DNA of 64,000 nt from Sva-07 sp035527095. GTDB taxonomy: Bacteria > Actinomycetota > Acidimicrobiia > Acidimicrobiales > Ilumatobacteraceae. Positions within the stretch are counted from its first letter, which is position 1. Each line of letters opens with the position of its first letter. Made by a program: the position numbers and the translations under genes. The notes beneath the pieces were generated by a model. It did not search any database, had not been told where the DNA came from, and saw nothing but the letters and a program-made list of their open reading frames with translations. The stretch spans positions 1 through 64,000 of the forward strand of contig DATLBC010000140.1 in NCBI GenBank assembly GCA_035527095.1, given 5' to 3'. Positions 34,011 to 41,859 of the stretch are shown here, piece by piece.

Positions 34011-35417
34011 TCATGCCGCGCTCACGAAGGAGTCGTCGGCACGGGGGCCGATGTCGATCGAGTGGTCGTCGAGGTGGATGGTCAGCGGCACGACACCGTG
34101 CGGCGTCCACTCGCACGACACGTCGACAGTGCCACCGCCGGCGACCGCGAGCAACGTCGCCAGGGGACGGCCGCCGGCGATCAACGGCAGCGAGCCGCCG
34201 CTGTCGGTGAGGGCGAACCGCGTGCCGTCGACGGCGACCGCTGCGGTGGCCGTGAACGGGATGCGGTCGAGCCACGGCTCGGCGGCGAGCAGTACGCCGA
34301 CCTCGTCGCAGGCCGCCACGACATCGACGGCAGGTGGACGGGCGGGCTCGATCGGATCGCCGTGGCGTGTGCCGACCAGCGCGCGCAGCGCAGGTCCGGG
34401 ATACCGATGCAGGTCTGCTTCGACGGCGGTCCCGACGATCAACGACGTGTCGAGGCTCTGGCGGTACGCAGCGAACGACAGCACGAGGGCCCAGCGTCCC
34501 GACGTCGACCCGCGCAGCCAATGGCGACGCACCTCGATGCGGTCCTCGCGGGTGTCGCTGCGGGCCGCAACGACCCACGTGTCGGTGTCGGGAACACCGC
34601 AGAGCACGTCGGCCTGTCGCACCTGCCAACCGACCGTGGTGGCCACGGCGTCGGCGAGCGGGCCCGGCAGCGACCCGAGTCGGCGGCCCGCCTGTGCGAG
34701 CAGATGCAGCAACCCGAGCTCGGCGAGCACGTCGCTGTGCCAGTCGGGGGAGGCACCGACGAGACCGGCCAGCCTGCGGATGCGATTGGCGAGGCTGCCT
34801 GCTTGCGCATCGACGAGACGAGCGGCCAGCTCGTCCCACGTCGCGTACTTCGCCAGTGCCGGATCGGCCAGGCCGGTGCGCATCCGATCGTCGAGCCAAC
34901 GGTCGAGTTCGGTCAGCCCTGCGAACATCCGCTCGATGCGCTCGTCGCGCGCCCGGTCACGGTCGGGTTCTGGAGGCGGTTCCCGCTCCCCCTCGGGCAG
35001 TGCATCGGAGATCGCGTCCGAGGTCGGCGCCGATGCGGACGCCGCCGTGTCGCGAGCCGACGGCGGGAACGTCGTGTCCGGACCGCGACGGCCGGCGGAG
35101 GCCTCGCGAGCCTCGACCCAGCTCGCCACCTGCGGCGGCGCCGTCGTGTCCGGGACGTCGCCGCTCACCCACAGCAACAACATCGCGAGCACGTGTTTGC
35201 ACGGATGACGCCGACTTGGGCACGTGCACCGGAAACCGACGCCGACATGGTCGACCATCGTGTCGTACGGCTCTGCACCGCTCCCCCGACAGGACCCCCA
35301 CACCGCCCGGTCGTCGGCGCCGAGCCCGCCCCACTTCGTCAACGTGGTCAGCGGCCGGGCGGCGCTCAGCGCGGCCGGGGTCGGCGCGATCGCCTCGACC
35401 TGTTCCACCGACCACAT
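34011..35417 (-). CDS. SWIM zinc-finger protein of the MoxR/VWA cluster
   Basis: 468 residues. The SWIM motif FRCTCPSRRHPCKHVLAMLL (C-x-C-x6-C-K-H) lies at about residues 61-80. An acidic/Pro-rich linker follows, and then a large helical/beta C-terminal part (FAGLTELDRWLDDRMRTGLA, WHSDVLAELGLLHLLAQAG). SWIM fingers bind DNA or proteins. It is the first gene of the co-directional run SWIM, DUF5691, HNH, MoxR, DUF5682, VWA. Function of the system is not established. Confidence 0.88.
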   Translation of the reverse strand: MWSVEQVEAIAPTPAALSAARPLTTLTKWGGLGADDRAVWGSCRGSGAEPYDTMVDHVGVGFRCTCPSRRHPCKHVLAMLLLWVSGDVPDTTAPPQVASWVEAREASAGRRGPDTTFPPSARDTAASASAPTSDAISDALPEGEREPPPEPDRDRARDERIERMFAGLTELDRWLDDRMRTGLADPALAKYATWDELAARLVDAQAGSLANRIRRLAGLVGASPDWHSDVLAELGLLHLLAQAGRRLGSLPGPLADAVATTVGWQVRQADVLCGVPDTDTWVVAARSDTREDRIEVRRHWLRGSTSGRWALVLSFAAYRQSLDTSLIVGTAVEADLHRYPGPALRALVGTRHGDPIEPARPPAVDVVAACDEVGVLLAAEPWLDRIPFTATAAVAVDGTRFALTDSGGSLPLIAGGRPLATLLAVAGGGTVDVSCEWTPHGVVPLTIHLDDHSIDIGPRADDSFVSAA

Positions 35418-35453
35418 GCGCCCGATGGTACCGAGGGGGTGTCCCTACCTCGG

Positions 35454-35891
35454 TCAGGCCCGCTGGCGCAACACCGCTTGGGTTTGAGTCACTTTCGCGA
35501 TGAGACGGTCATCCGACCGGATCTCCGTTTCGACGACGATCGTGGTCGAACCAACATGAAGCGGCGTTGCGACGGCGCGAATCATCCCGGTCGAGGCACC
35601 GCCGAGGAAGTTGGTCTTCGACTCGATTGTCGACGTGCCGGTGGCTCCGGCCGGGAGGTTCATCGCGGCGACCACCGCCCCGGCCGAATCGGCGATCGCC
35701 ATCACGGCACCACCGTGGACCAGCCCGCCAGAGGTGCTCACATCATGCGTGACGTCCATGGCGACTTCGACCCGGTCGGGCGTGGCCGATACTCCGACGA
35801 TGCCGAGCGTGCCACACAGCGGCATCGCCCCGCGGAGCATGTCGGTCAGGTCAGCATCAGCGACGGTTTCGGACAGCGGCGCTTCGGACAC
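35454..35891 (-). CDS. PaaI-type hotdog thioesterase
   Basis: 145 residues from GTG 35891; a shorter start at MLRGAMPLCG is possible. Single hotdog domain with the PaaI/ACOT13-like motif SGGLVHGGAVMAIADSAGA (helix after HGG), and STIESKTNFLGGAS, and TIVVETEIRSDDRLIAKVTQTQ. Predicted to hydrolyse acyl-CoA or hydroxybenzoyl-CoA-like thioesters. It lies 69 bp downstream of the LipB-LipA gene in the same direction and could share its transcript. Confidence 0.85.
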   Translation of the reverse strand: MSEAPLSETVADADLTDMLRGAMPLCGTLGIVGVSATPDRVEVAMDVTHDVSTSGGLVHGGAVMAIADSAGAVVAAMNLPAGATGTSTIESKTNFLGGASTGMIRAVATPLHVGSTTIVVETEIRSDDRLIAKVTQTQAVLRQRA

Positions 35892-35960
35892 GGAGTACAA
35901 GCTATGACATCGGCGTCGCACCCTGCCACGACGTTCCACGCGTGGGCGCGGCCACCGACC

Positions 35961-37646
35961 TCAGGCACGGATGGCGACAGCGACCGGCTCGTCGTGCACC
36001 GACCGGGCGGCCGACTTCGCGTGGTAACTCGACCGGGTGAGCGGGCTCGCTTCGACGTGCCCGACGCCGTACGACTCGCCGAGCTGCTTCCACTGGTCGA
36101 ACTCGGCCGGCTCTGCGTAGCGGGCGATCGGAAGGTGGTGCGACGTCGGGCGCAGGTACTGCCCGATCGTGACGATGTCGACGCCCAGGTCGGCGAGGTC
36201 GGCCAGCAACCCCTCGATCTCGTCGTCGGTCTCGCCGAGCCCGACCATGAACCCGGTCTTGGTGGTGAGCCCCGCTGCTTTGGCACGGGCGAGCACGCCG
36301 AGCGATCGGGCGTATCCGGCCGACGGCCGCACGGCGCGCTGCAAGCGAGCGACCGTCTCGACGTTGTGGTTCACCACATCGGGTCGCACCGCGAGCAGCA
36401 GGTCGAGCGCTGCCTCGTCGCCCTTCGCATCGGAGATCAGCGTTTCGATCTGCGTTGCTGGGCGACGCACGCGGATCGCCTCGACACACGCCGCCACATG
36501 GGCCATCCCACCGTCGGCGAGGTCGTCGCGTGCGACCATGGTCAGCACCGCATGGTCGAGGCCCATCCGGTCGATCGCCTCGGCGACCCGCGCCGGCTCG
36601 TCGCCTGCGGGCGAAAGCGGCTTGTTCGTGTCGACGAGACAGAACCCGCACGCTCGAGTGCAGCGCTCGCCCAGGACCATGAACGTGGCGGTGCCGTCGG
36701 CCCAACACTCGGACAGATTGGGGCAGCCCGCGTCCTCACACACAGTGACGAGGTCGAGATCGCGCACCGTCTTCTTGAGAGACATCACATCGGCGCCGAG
36801 TGCGACCTTTGGTCGCAGCCACGCGGGCTTGCGCGTCTCGATCGACAGGCCCTCCGTGACACCCGCAGCCTCGAGACGACCAGCAGCCCGGTCGGACACC
36901 AGCTTCACCTGCTCTCCCGGGCCCTCGCCCCGCGAGAACGCGGACACGTCGCGGCCGTCCGCGGCGTGCTTCCATGCGACGTCTTGTCGTTCGATGGCGC
37001 CGCCGGCCCACCGGTCAGCGGCGAGACGGGCGATCACGTCGACGACCTCACGCATCGACACGTCGACGCTTTCCTCGGCAAGCGACGTGACCGGCTTGTC
37101 GCCGATGCCACACGGCACGATGTGGTCGCGCAGATAGGTCATGTCGGTCGTGACGTTGAGGGCGAAGCCGTGCATCGTGCGACCGTGCGCAAGCCGGACC
37201 CCGATCGCACAGATCTTGCGGGGCTGTACCGACGGGTCGGGGTGGTCGACGTCGAGCCAGACGCCGGCGAATCCCTCCAACCGACCGGCGTTCGCCAACC
37301 CGAGTTCGGCGAGCGCGTCGATGACGAGCCCCTCGACGTTGCACACGTGATCCGAGGCGCCCAGACGGTTGTCGACGTTGACGACCGGATACCCGACCAA
37401 CTGGCCCGGGCCGTGGTAGGTGATGTCGCCACCGCGCTTGACCGACACCAGCTCGGCACCGACCACCGCGGGCTCGCAGCGGAGGTTGTCGGCAAGGTTC
37501 GCTCGCTTGCCATGGGTGAACACGTGCGGATGTTCGAGCAGCAGCAGGTGCTGTCCCTCGCCGCGCTCGAACACGGCCGTCTGCACGGCCAACGCTTCGC
37601 GGTATGGCACCCGCCCCAACCAGCGGACGCGCAACGGGCCAGTCAC
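35961..37646 (-). CDS. LipB-LipA fusion: octanoyltransferase plus lipoyl synthase in one polypeptide
   Basis: 561 residues in a single uninterrupted frame. LipB part (1 to ~215): RGGDITYHGPGQLVGYP (71-87), Lys144 in KICAIG and catalytic Cys179 (IVPCGIGDKPVTSL). A ~50-residue linker follows. LipA part (~270-561): RKPAWLRPK, auxiliary cluster Cys303-x4-Cys308-x5-Cys314, radical-SAM Cys329-x3-Cys333-x2-Cys336 (CTRACGFC), and the C-terminal RSSYHA serine motif. All catalytic residues of both enzymes are present. It would transfer octanoyl from ACP to apo-E2 and insert the sulfurs. It lies immediately downstream of E2 and Lpd, its client system. Confidence 0.93.
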   Translation of the reverse strand: MTGPLRVRWLGRVPYREALAVQTAVFERGEGQHLLLLEHPHVFTHGKRANLADNLRCEPAVVGAELVSVKRGGDITYHGPGQLVGYPVVNVDNRLGASDHVCNVEGLVIDALAELGLANAGRLEGFAGVWLDVDHPDPSVQPRKICAIGVRLAHGRTMHGFALNVTTDMTYLRDHIVPCGIGDKPVTSLAEESVDVSMREVVDVIARLAADRWAGGAIERQDVAWKHAADGRDVSAFSRGEGPGEQVKLVSDRAAGRLEAAGVTEGLSIETRKPAWLRPKVALGADVMSLKKTVRDLDLVTVCEDAGCPNLSECWADGTATFMVLGERCTRACGFCLVDTNKPLSPAGDEPARVAEAIDRMGLDHAVLTMVARDDLADGGMAHVAACVEAIRVRRPATQIETLISDAKGDEAALDLLLAVRPDVVNHNVETVARLQRAVRPSAGYARSLGVLARAKAAGLTTKTGFMVGLGETDDEIEGLLADLADLGVDIVTIGQYLRPTSHHLPIARYAEPAEFDQWKQLGESYGVGHVEASPLTRSSYHAKSAARSVHDEPVAVAIRA

Positions 37647-37660
37647 GACAGACCCGAGCG

Positions 37661-39061
37661 TCAGAGCTCGGTCGACCAGTCCTTGGTCTCGAGGATCTCC
37701 TTGACCCGAGCGAGGAACCGCGCCGCATAGGCGCCGTCGAAGGCTCGGTGGTCCCAGCTCATTGCGAGGTTGCCGACTGGGTGAATAGCAATCGCCTCGC
37801 CGCCGTCGGGGCCGGTCGTCACGACCGGCTTGCGAACGATCGCGTCGGTCGAGATGATCCCCACCTGTGGCTGGTTGATGATCGGCATCGTGAGCACCGA
37901 GCCCGCCGAGCCGTTGTTGCTGAGCGTGAACGTTCCGCCCGAGATCTCGTCGGGGCTCAACTTGCGGCTGCGGGCGCGGTCGGCGAGATCGGAGATCTCC
38001 GATGCGATCGCGGCGAGCCGCTTGGTTTCGGCATCACGAACGACCGGAGCGAGCAGACCGTCGTAGTCGAGGTCGACGGCGATGCCGAGGTCGACGAAGT
38101 TGTGCACGATCAGGTCGTTGTCGCTGACGCTGGCGTTGAGGTGCGGGAACTCGCTCAACCCGTCGATGACGGCCCGGGCGATGAACGGCAGGTAGGTCAG
38201 GCTGAATCCGTGCGTGGCCTTCCAGTCGTCCTTGACCTTGGTGCGCACGACGTCGACGTTGGCGAAGTCGACCTCGACGACGCTGAAGGCGTGTGGGCTG
38301 GTCGCCTTGCTCATCACCATGTGATCGCCGGTGAGGCGGCGGATCTTGGACAGCGCCACGACCGTGTCACGCTCCCCGGCAGCTGCCTGAGGTGCCGGCG
38401 CGGCCGGTCGTGCAGGGGTCGGCACCGGCGGCGAGGCCGCGGGAGTCGGCGCGGCGGCGGACGGAGTCGACGGAGCGGGCGCACTGGCCACCGCGGGGTC
38501 CTGGCGGCTGGCGCCGGTGGCATCGATGTGATCGAGCACGTCGTCTCGAGTGATGCGACCGCCGGGTCCCGATCCGGTGATTGCGTCGGCGTCCAGGCCG
38601 TGCTCGTTCACCAGGCGGCGAACGACCGGTGACAGCAGCCGGTTGTCACCGGCCTGGGCGGCTGCGGGCGCAGCAGGAGCAGACGGCGGCGCAGCAGGAG
38701 CAGATGGCGGCGCAGCAGGAGCCGCAGCGGGTGCGGGCGGGGGCGGCGGTGCCGGCGCTTGCGGGGCGGGTTCCGGTGCCGGAGCAGGCTCGGTAGCCGC
38801 CGCCGGAGCGGATGGAGCCGCACCATCGGCGTCGCCGACGACAGCGATGACCGTGCCGACGTCGACGGTGTCACCTTCTTGGACGCGGATCTCGGTGAGC
38901 ACACCGGACACCGGCGACGGCACCTCGGTGTCGACTTTGTCGGTGGACACCTCGAACAGTGGCTCGTCGGCGGCGACGGTGTCACCGACGTTCTTGAACC
39001 ACTGCGTGATGGTGCCCTCGGTGACCGTTTCGCCGAGTTGTGGGAGGGTGACGTCTGCCAT
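37661..39061 (-). CDS. Dihydrolipoamide acyltransferase (E2) of a 2-oxoacid dehydrogenase complex
   Basis: 466 residues. One lipoyl domain (1-76) with lipoyl-Lys42 in STDKVDTEVPSP; a Pro/Ala linker (about 80-140) encoded partly by a 21-bp tandem repeat; the E1/E3-binding domain (LLSPVVRRLVNEHGLDADAI, about 142-180); a second linker; and a catalytic domain (about 235-466) with MSWDHRAFDGAYAARFL carrying the active-site His and Asp. The N-terminus (LPQLGETVTEGTITQW) and genomic pairing with Lpd and LipB-LipA suggest SucB/AceF type. It may serve both pyruvate and 2-oxoglutarate dehydrogenase, as in other actinobacteria. Confidence 0.92.
   Translation of the reverse strand: MADVTLPQLGETVTEGTITQWFKNVGDTVAADEPLFEVSTDKVDTEVPSPVSGVLTEIRVQEGDTVDVGTVIAVVGDADGAAPSAPAAATEPAPAPEPAPQAPAPPPPPAPAAAPAAPPSAPAAPPSAPAAPAAAQAGDNRLLSPVVRRLVNEHGLDADAITGSGPGGRITRDDVLDHIDATGASRQDPAVASAPAPSTPSAAAPTPAASPPVPTPARPAAPAPQAAAGERDTVVALSKIRRLTGDHMVMSKATSPHAFSVVEVDFANVDVVRTKVKDDWKATHGFSLTYLPFIARAVIDGLSEFPHLNASVSDNDLIVHNFVDLGIAVDLDYDGLLAPVVRDAETKRLAAIASEISDLADRARSRKLSPDEISGGTFTLSNNGSAGSVLTMPIINQPQVGIISTDAIVRKPVVTTGPDGGEAIAIHPVGNLAMSWDHRAFDGAYAARFLARVKEILETKDWSTEL
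38668..38729. repeat. 21-bp tandem repeat in the E2 linker
   Basis: Three units of 21 bp (38668-38688, 38689-38709, and a diverged 38710-38729); the first two differ by one base. On the coding strand they encode the APSAPAA/APPSAPA-type linker between the lipoyl and peripheral-binding domains, so length variation should be tolerated. Confidence 0.75.
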
Positions 39062-39116
39062 GGGAGGAGTCTCTTCTCGTGTGGGGCGTGGAGTCGAATT
39101 GGTTGCTGATCTCTGT

Positions 39117-40520
39117 CTAGCCGTTGAAGTTGCGACCGGTGAGTGACATCACGGTCTCGCCGAACAACTCGGACAGGCTCGGGTGCGGTTGGAGGAACTC
39201 GGCGATCTCGTCGACCGAGGCCTCCCAGTTGACCGCGAGGTAGCCACCGCTGAGTTGCTCCGTGACCCAGGGGCCGACCATGTGCACGCCGAGGACCTGG
39301 CCAGCGGAACCGTCGGGGCGCTTCTTGGCGATGATCTTCACGAGACCTTCGGTCTCGCCGAGGATCATCGCGCGACTGTTGAACTTGAAGGGATGCTTCG
39401 CAACCACGACGTCGTGGCCGGCCGCACGGGCCTGCTCTTCGTCGGGTCCCGCCCACGCGACTTCGGGGTGGCAGTAGATCGCCCACGGCACCCGGTCGTA
39501 CGCAACGGGCATCGGTGACTCACCGAGTACCTGCTTGACCACCAGGATCGCCTCGGCGTAGGCGACATGTGCGAGCTGCGGAGTGGCGATCAGGTCGCCG
39601 ACGGCGTAGACGTCGGGTTCACCGGTACGGCAGTACTCGTCGACCTCGACGAAGCCGCGCCCGTCGACGACGACACCGGTGCCGTCGAGGCCGAGCTGGT
39701 CGGCGAAGGGACGGCGCCCGACCGACACCACGACAGCGTCGACCTCGACCGTGTCACCGTCGCCGAACGACACCGTGGTGCCACCGAATGCATTGGGTGT
39801 GTGGCCATTGACCATCACTCCGGTGCGGATCGTGATCTTCTTCTTCTTGAACGACTTCTCGACGACCTTTGCGAGGTCGGCGTCGAGGCCGGGGAGGATC
39901 TTGGGGAGGCCCTCGAGGATGATGACCTCGCTCCCGAGGTCGGCGAACGTCGACGCGAATTCACACCCGATCGCGCCACCACCGATGACCGCCACCCGGG
40001 GCGGCACCGTGGTGAGGTCGAGCACTTCGTCGCTGGTCATGATCGGACCACCACGTTCGAAGTTCGGGATCAGACGTGGTACCGACCCGGACGCGAGCAT
40101 CACGGCGTCACCGGTGATCGTCGCCGCCGAGCCGTCGGCCATCGACACGTTCACGCTGCGATTCGCACCGAGGGCGCCCACGCCGTTGAAGACCTCGACC
40201 TTGCGCCCCTTGCACATCGCGGCGATGCCCTTGACGAGTCCATCGACGATGCCCTGCTTGCGCGCCTGCGTCCGGGCGAAGTCGACGCTCGCCGGGCCGC
40301 CGGACTCGATGCCGAAGTCGCTGGAATGATCGACGTGGCGCTTGACAGCGGCGGTCTCGAGAAAGGCCTTGGCCGGGATGCAACCCCGATTGAGACACGT
40401 TCCGCCGAGCGCATCCTTCTCGACGAGCGCGACGTTCAAGCCCGCCGAGGCTCCGTAGAGGGCAGCTGAATAGCCACCAGGACCGCCACCGATCACCACC
40501 AGGTCGAAATGGTCACTCAT
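39117..40520 (-). CDS. lpdA: Dihydrolipoyl dehydrogenase (E3)
   Basis: 467 residues. FAD-binding GGGPGGYSAALYGA (11-24), redox-active disulfide GGTCLNRGCIPAK (Cys42, Cys47), NAD-binding VAVIGGGAIGCEFASTFADLGS, second FAD contact VYAVGDLIATPQLAHVA, and the C-terminal interface with the catalytic base His in LQPHPSLSE. It reoxidises the lipoyl groups of E2 with NAD+. The gene is 55 bp upstream of the E2 gene in the same direction; together with LipB-LipA it forms a lipoate-centred operon. Confidence 0.95.
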   Translation of the reverse strand: MSDHFDLVVIGGGPGGYSAALYGASAGLNVALVEKDALGGTCLNRGCIPAKAFLETAAVKRHVDHSSDFGIESGGPASVDFARTQARKQGIVDGLVKGIAAMCKGRKVEVFNGVGALGANRSVNVSMADGSAATITGDAVMLASGSVPRLIPNFERGGPIMTSDEVLDLTTVPPRVAVIGGGAIGCEFASTFADLGSEVIILEGLPKILPGLDADLAKVVEKSFKKKKITIRTGVMVNGHTPNAFGGTTVSFGDGDTVEVDAVVVSVGRRPFADQLGLDGTGVVVDGRGFVEVDEYCRTGEPDVYAVGDLIATPQLAHVAYAEAILVVKQVLGESPMPVAYDRVPWAIYCHPEVAWAGPDEEQARAAGHDVVVAKHPFKFNSRAMILGETEGLVKIIAKKRPDGSAGQVLGVHMVGPWVTEQLSGGYLAVNWEASVDEIAEFLQPHPSLSELFGETVMSLTGRNFNG

Positions 40521-40573
40521 CGCCGTTCACCGTAGCGTTCGATCGACCCGTCGTCATCCGGGCCCGACCGAGA

Positions 40574-40999
40574 TCATGGTGTTTCGAGCACCCAGTTGCG
40601 TTGCTGGTCGCCGCGGCGCAGTATCAGCACCCGATTCGACCCGTCGGCAGCGCTCACGTCGAACTCGATCCGGCAGCGCTGCTCAGCGACCGCGATCTCG
40701 GTGCAGCGGCCATCAGCGTCGGCCGTGACCGGCTGCAGGCGGCGGTCGCCCGTCGCGAGCGAAAAGCCCGCCAGGTCATCGTCGACGCCGCCGACTTCGA
40801 CATCCACGGAGAACAATGCGTCGGTCTCGTCCGCACCGAACACGACGACATCGACATCTCCGACGCGCACGACGTCGCCGACTTCGGCAGGTTCGACGGC
40901 CGCTGATTCGTTCGCGAGTTGCAGCAGCAGCACCCCACCGGCCAGCAGGATCATCAGCCCGACACCGACCGACAGCAGCAGCAGCGTCCGGGTCTTCAT
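40574..40999 (-). CDS. Hypothetical single-pass membrane or secreted protein, 141 aa
   Basis: Not recognised. An N-terminal hydrophobic helix (TLLLLSVGVGLMILLAGGVLLLQ, about residues 4-26) is followed by an all-beta-looking acidic domain with one Cys pair (GRCTEIAVAEQRCRIEFDV) likely to form a disulfide outside the cell. No lipobox. Upstream of lpdA in opposite-direction context to the TlpA-like gene (145 bp between starts). Confidence 0.7.
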   Translation of the reverse strand: MKTRTLLLLSVGVGLMILLAGGVLLLQLANESAAVEPAEVGDVVRVGDVDVVVFGADETDALFSVDVEVGGVDDDLAGFSLATGDRRLQPVTADADGRCTEIAVAEQRCRIEFDVSAADGSNRVLILRRGDQQRNWVLETP

Positions 41000-41144
41000 C
41001 GCCGTCCGAGCCTACGGATCGCGCTCGAAGGTCGCACCGTCATGCCGCCACGCCGTCACACGGCGCCTGGCTGATGTGACGAATCTCGAAACACGACCGA
41101 CCGTGACGTTCAAAGGCCCAGGCGCTGTCACTACCTTCCGTGCG

Positions 41145-41792
41145 GTGAGAACGACACGACGCCACGCCGTCAGCGGCGCAATCGGGGCCGCTGTGCTGCT
41201 GCTCGCAGCGACCGCCTGCGGCTCCGAGTCGAACGATTCGACCACCGAGTCGCTGCCCGGGGCCGTGGTCGAAGCGACGACCGGCCCGACCGAGGCACCC
41301 ATCACCTCAGCGCCGACGACGGCCGGCACCGGCGACACATCACCACCGGCCGTCGACGCCGACCCAGCGCCGGCCCAACCCGCCGTCTTCGTGCCCGAGG
41401 CACTGCAGTTCACCGCCCCCCTCGTCGGAGGAGGCACCTTCGACGGCGCGGCTGCCGCCGGCAAGCCGACGGTGTTCTGGTTCTGGGCGCCCACTTGAAG
41501 CGCGTGCAACCGTGAAGCCACCTCGGTCGAGGAGGCAGCAGTGCAGTTCCAGGATCAGGCCAACTTCTACGGTGTTGCATGGACCGGAAGCGACGACTCG
41601 TTCCAGGGGTTCATCGACAAGCACGGCCTGACGTTCCCGCAGATCAGCGATGATCCCGGCGACGTCTTCGACCGATTCGATGTGTCGTATCAGCCGGCAT
41701 TCGCGATCGTGAACACCGATGGATCGACCGAACTGGTCCTCGGAGCCATCGACGACCAACTGCTCGGCCAGATCATCTCCGAAGCGACTTGA
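41145..41792 (+). CDS. TlpA/AhpC-like thioredoxin-fold lipoprotein, probable selenoprotein (UxxC, in-frame TGA at Sec118)
   Basis: Started at GTG 41145, with TGA 41496-41498 read as Sec, it gives 215 residues. A signal peptide with lipobox-like ATAC (Cys25) and a Thr/Pro/Ala linker (to about 80) precede a thioredoxin fold: GKPTVFWFWAPT-U118-SAC121-NREATSVEEAAVQF, then FYGVAWTG, FQGFIDKHGLTFPQISD, FDVSYQPAFAIVNTDGS (cis-Pro) and LLGQIISEAT. In TlpA-like proteins this site is CxxC; here it is UxxC. The frame after the TGA is open with full homology-like order to 41792. A stem-loop with a GGUC apex follows the TGA. Predicted extracytoplasmic thiol/selenol oxidoreductase. Confidence 0.82.
41517..41536 (+). 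promoter_or_regulatory. Candidate bacterial SECIS stem-loop for the TlpA-like gene
   Basis: GCCACCUC (41517-41524) pairs with GAGGAGGC (41529-41536) at 7 of 8 positions (one A-A mismatch) around the tetraloop GGUC (41525-41528). The loop starts 27 nt after the UGA, within the 16-37 nt spacing described for bacterial SECIS, and GGUC is the same apex found in E. coli fdhF. The sequence is also coding (EATSVEEAA). Confidence 0.7.
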
Positions 41793-41807
41793 CCGCCAAC
41801 TGTCGCC

Positions 41808-41822
41808 CGGGGACAGGCCCCG
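41808..41822 (+). terminator. Short GC hairpin after the TlpA-like gene
   Basis: CGGGG (41808-41812) and CCCCG (41818-41822) with a 5-nt loop, 15 nt after the TAG-less TGA stop at 41790-41792. It lies in the 67-bp gap before the TIGR01777 gene. Could be a weak terminator; no T-tract. Confidence 0.35.
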
Positions 41823-41859
41823 TGTCTCGTTCCCGCTCGATCGCTCCTACGCTCGCCTC

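Noticed and set aside
34062..37730. Very long plus-strand open frame of over 1200 codons
   Set aside because: Antisense to the SWIM, thioesterase and LipB-LipA genes; its His/Arg/Asp-rich translation is a GC-codon artefact.
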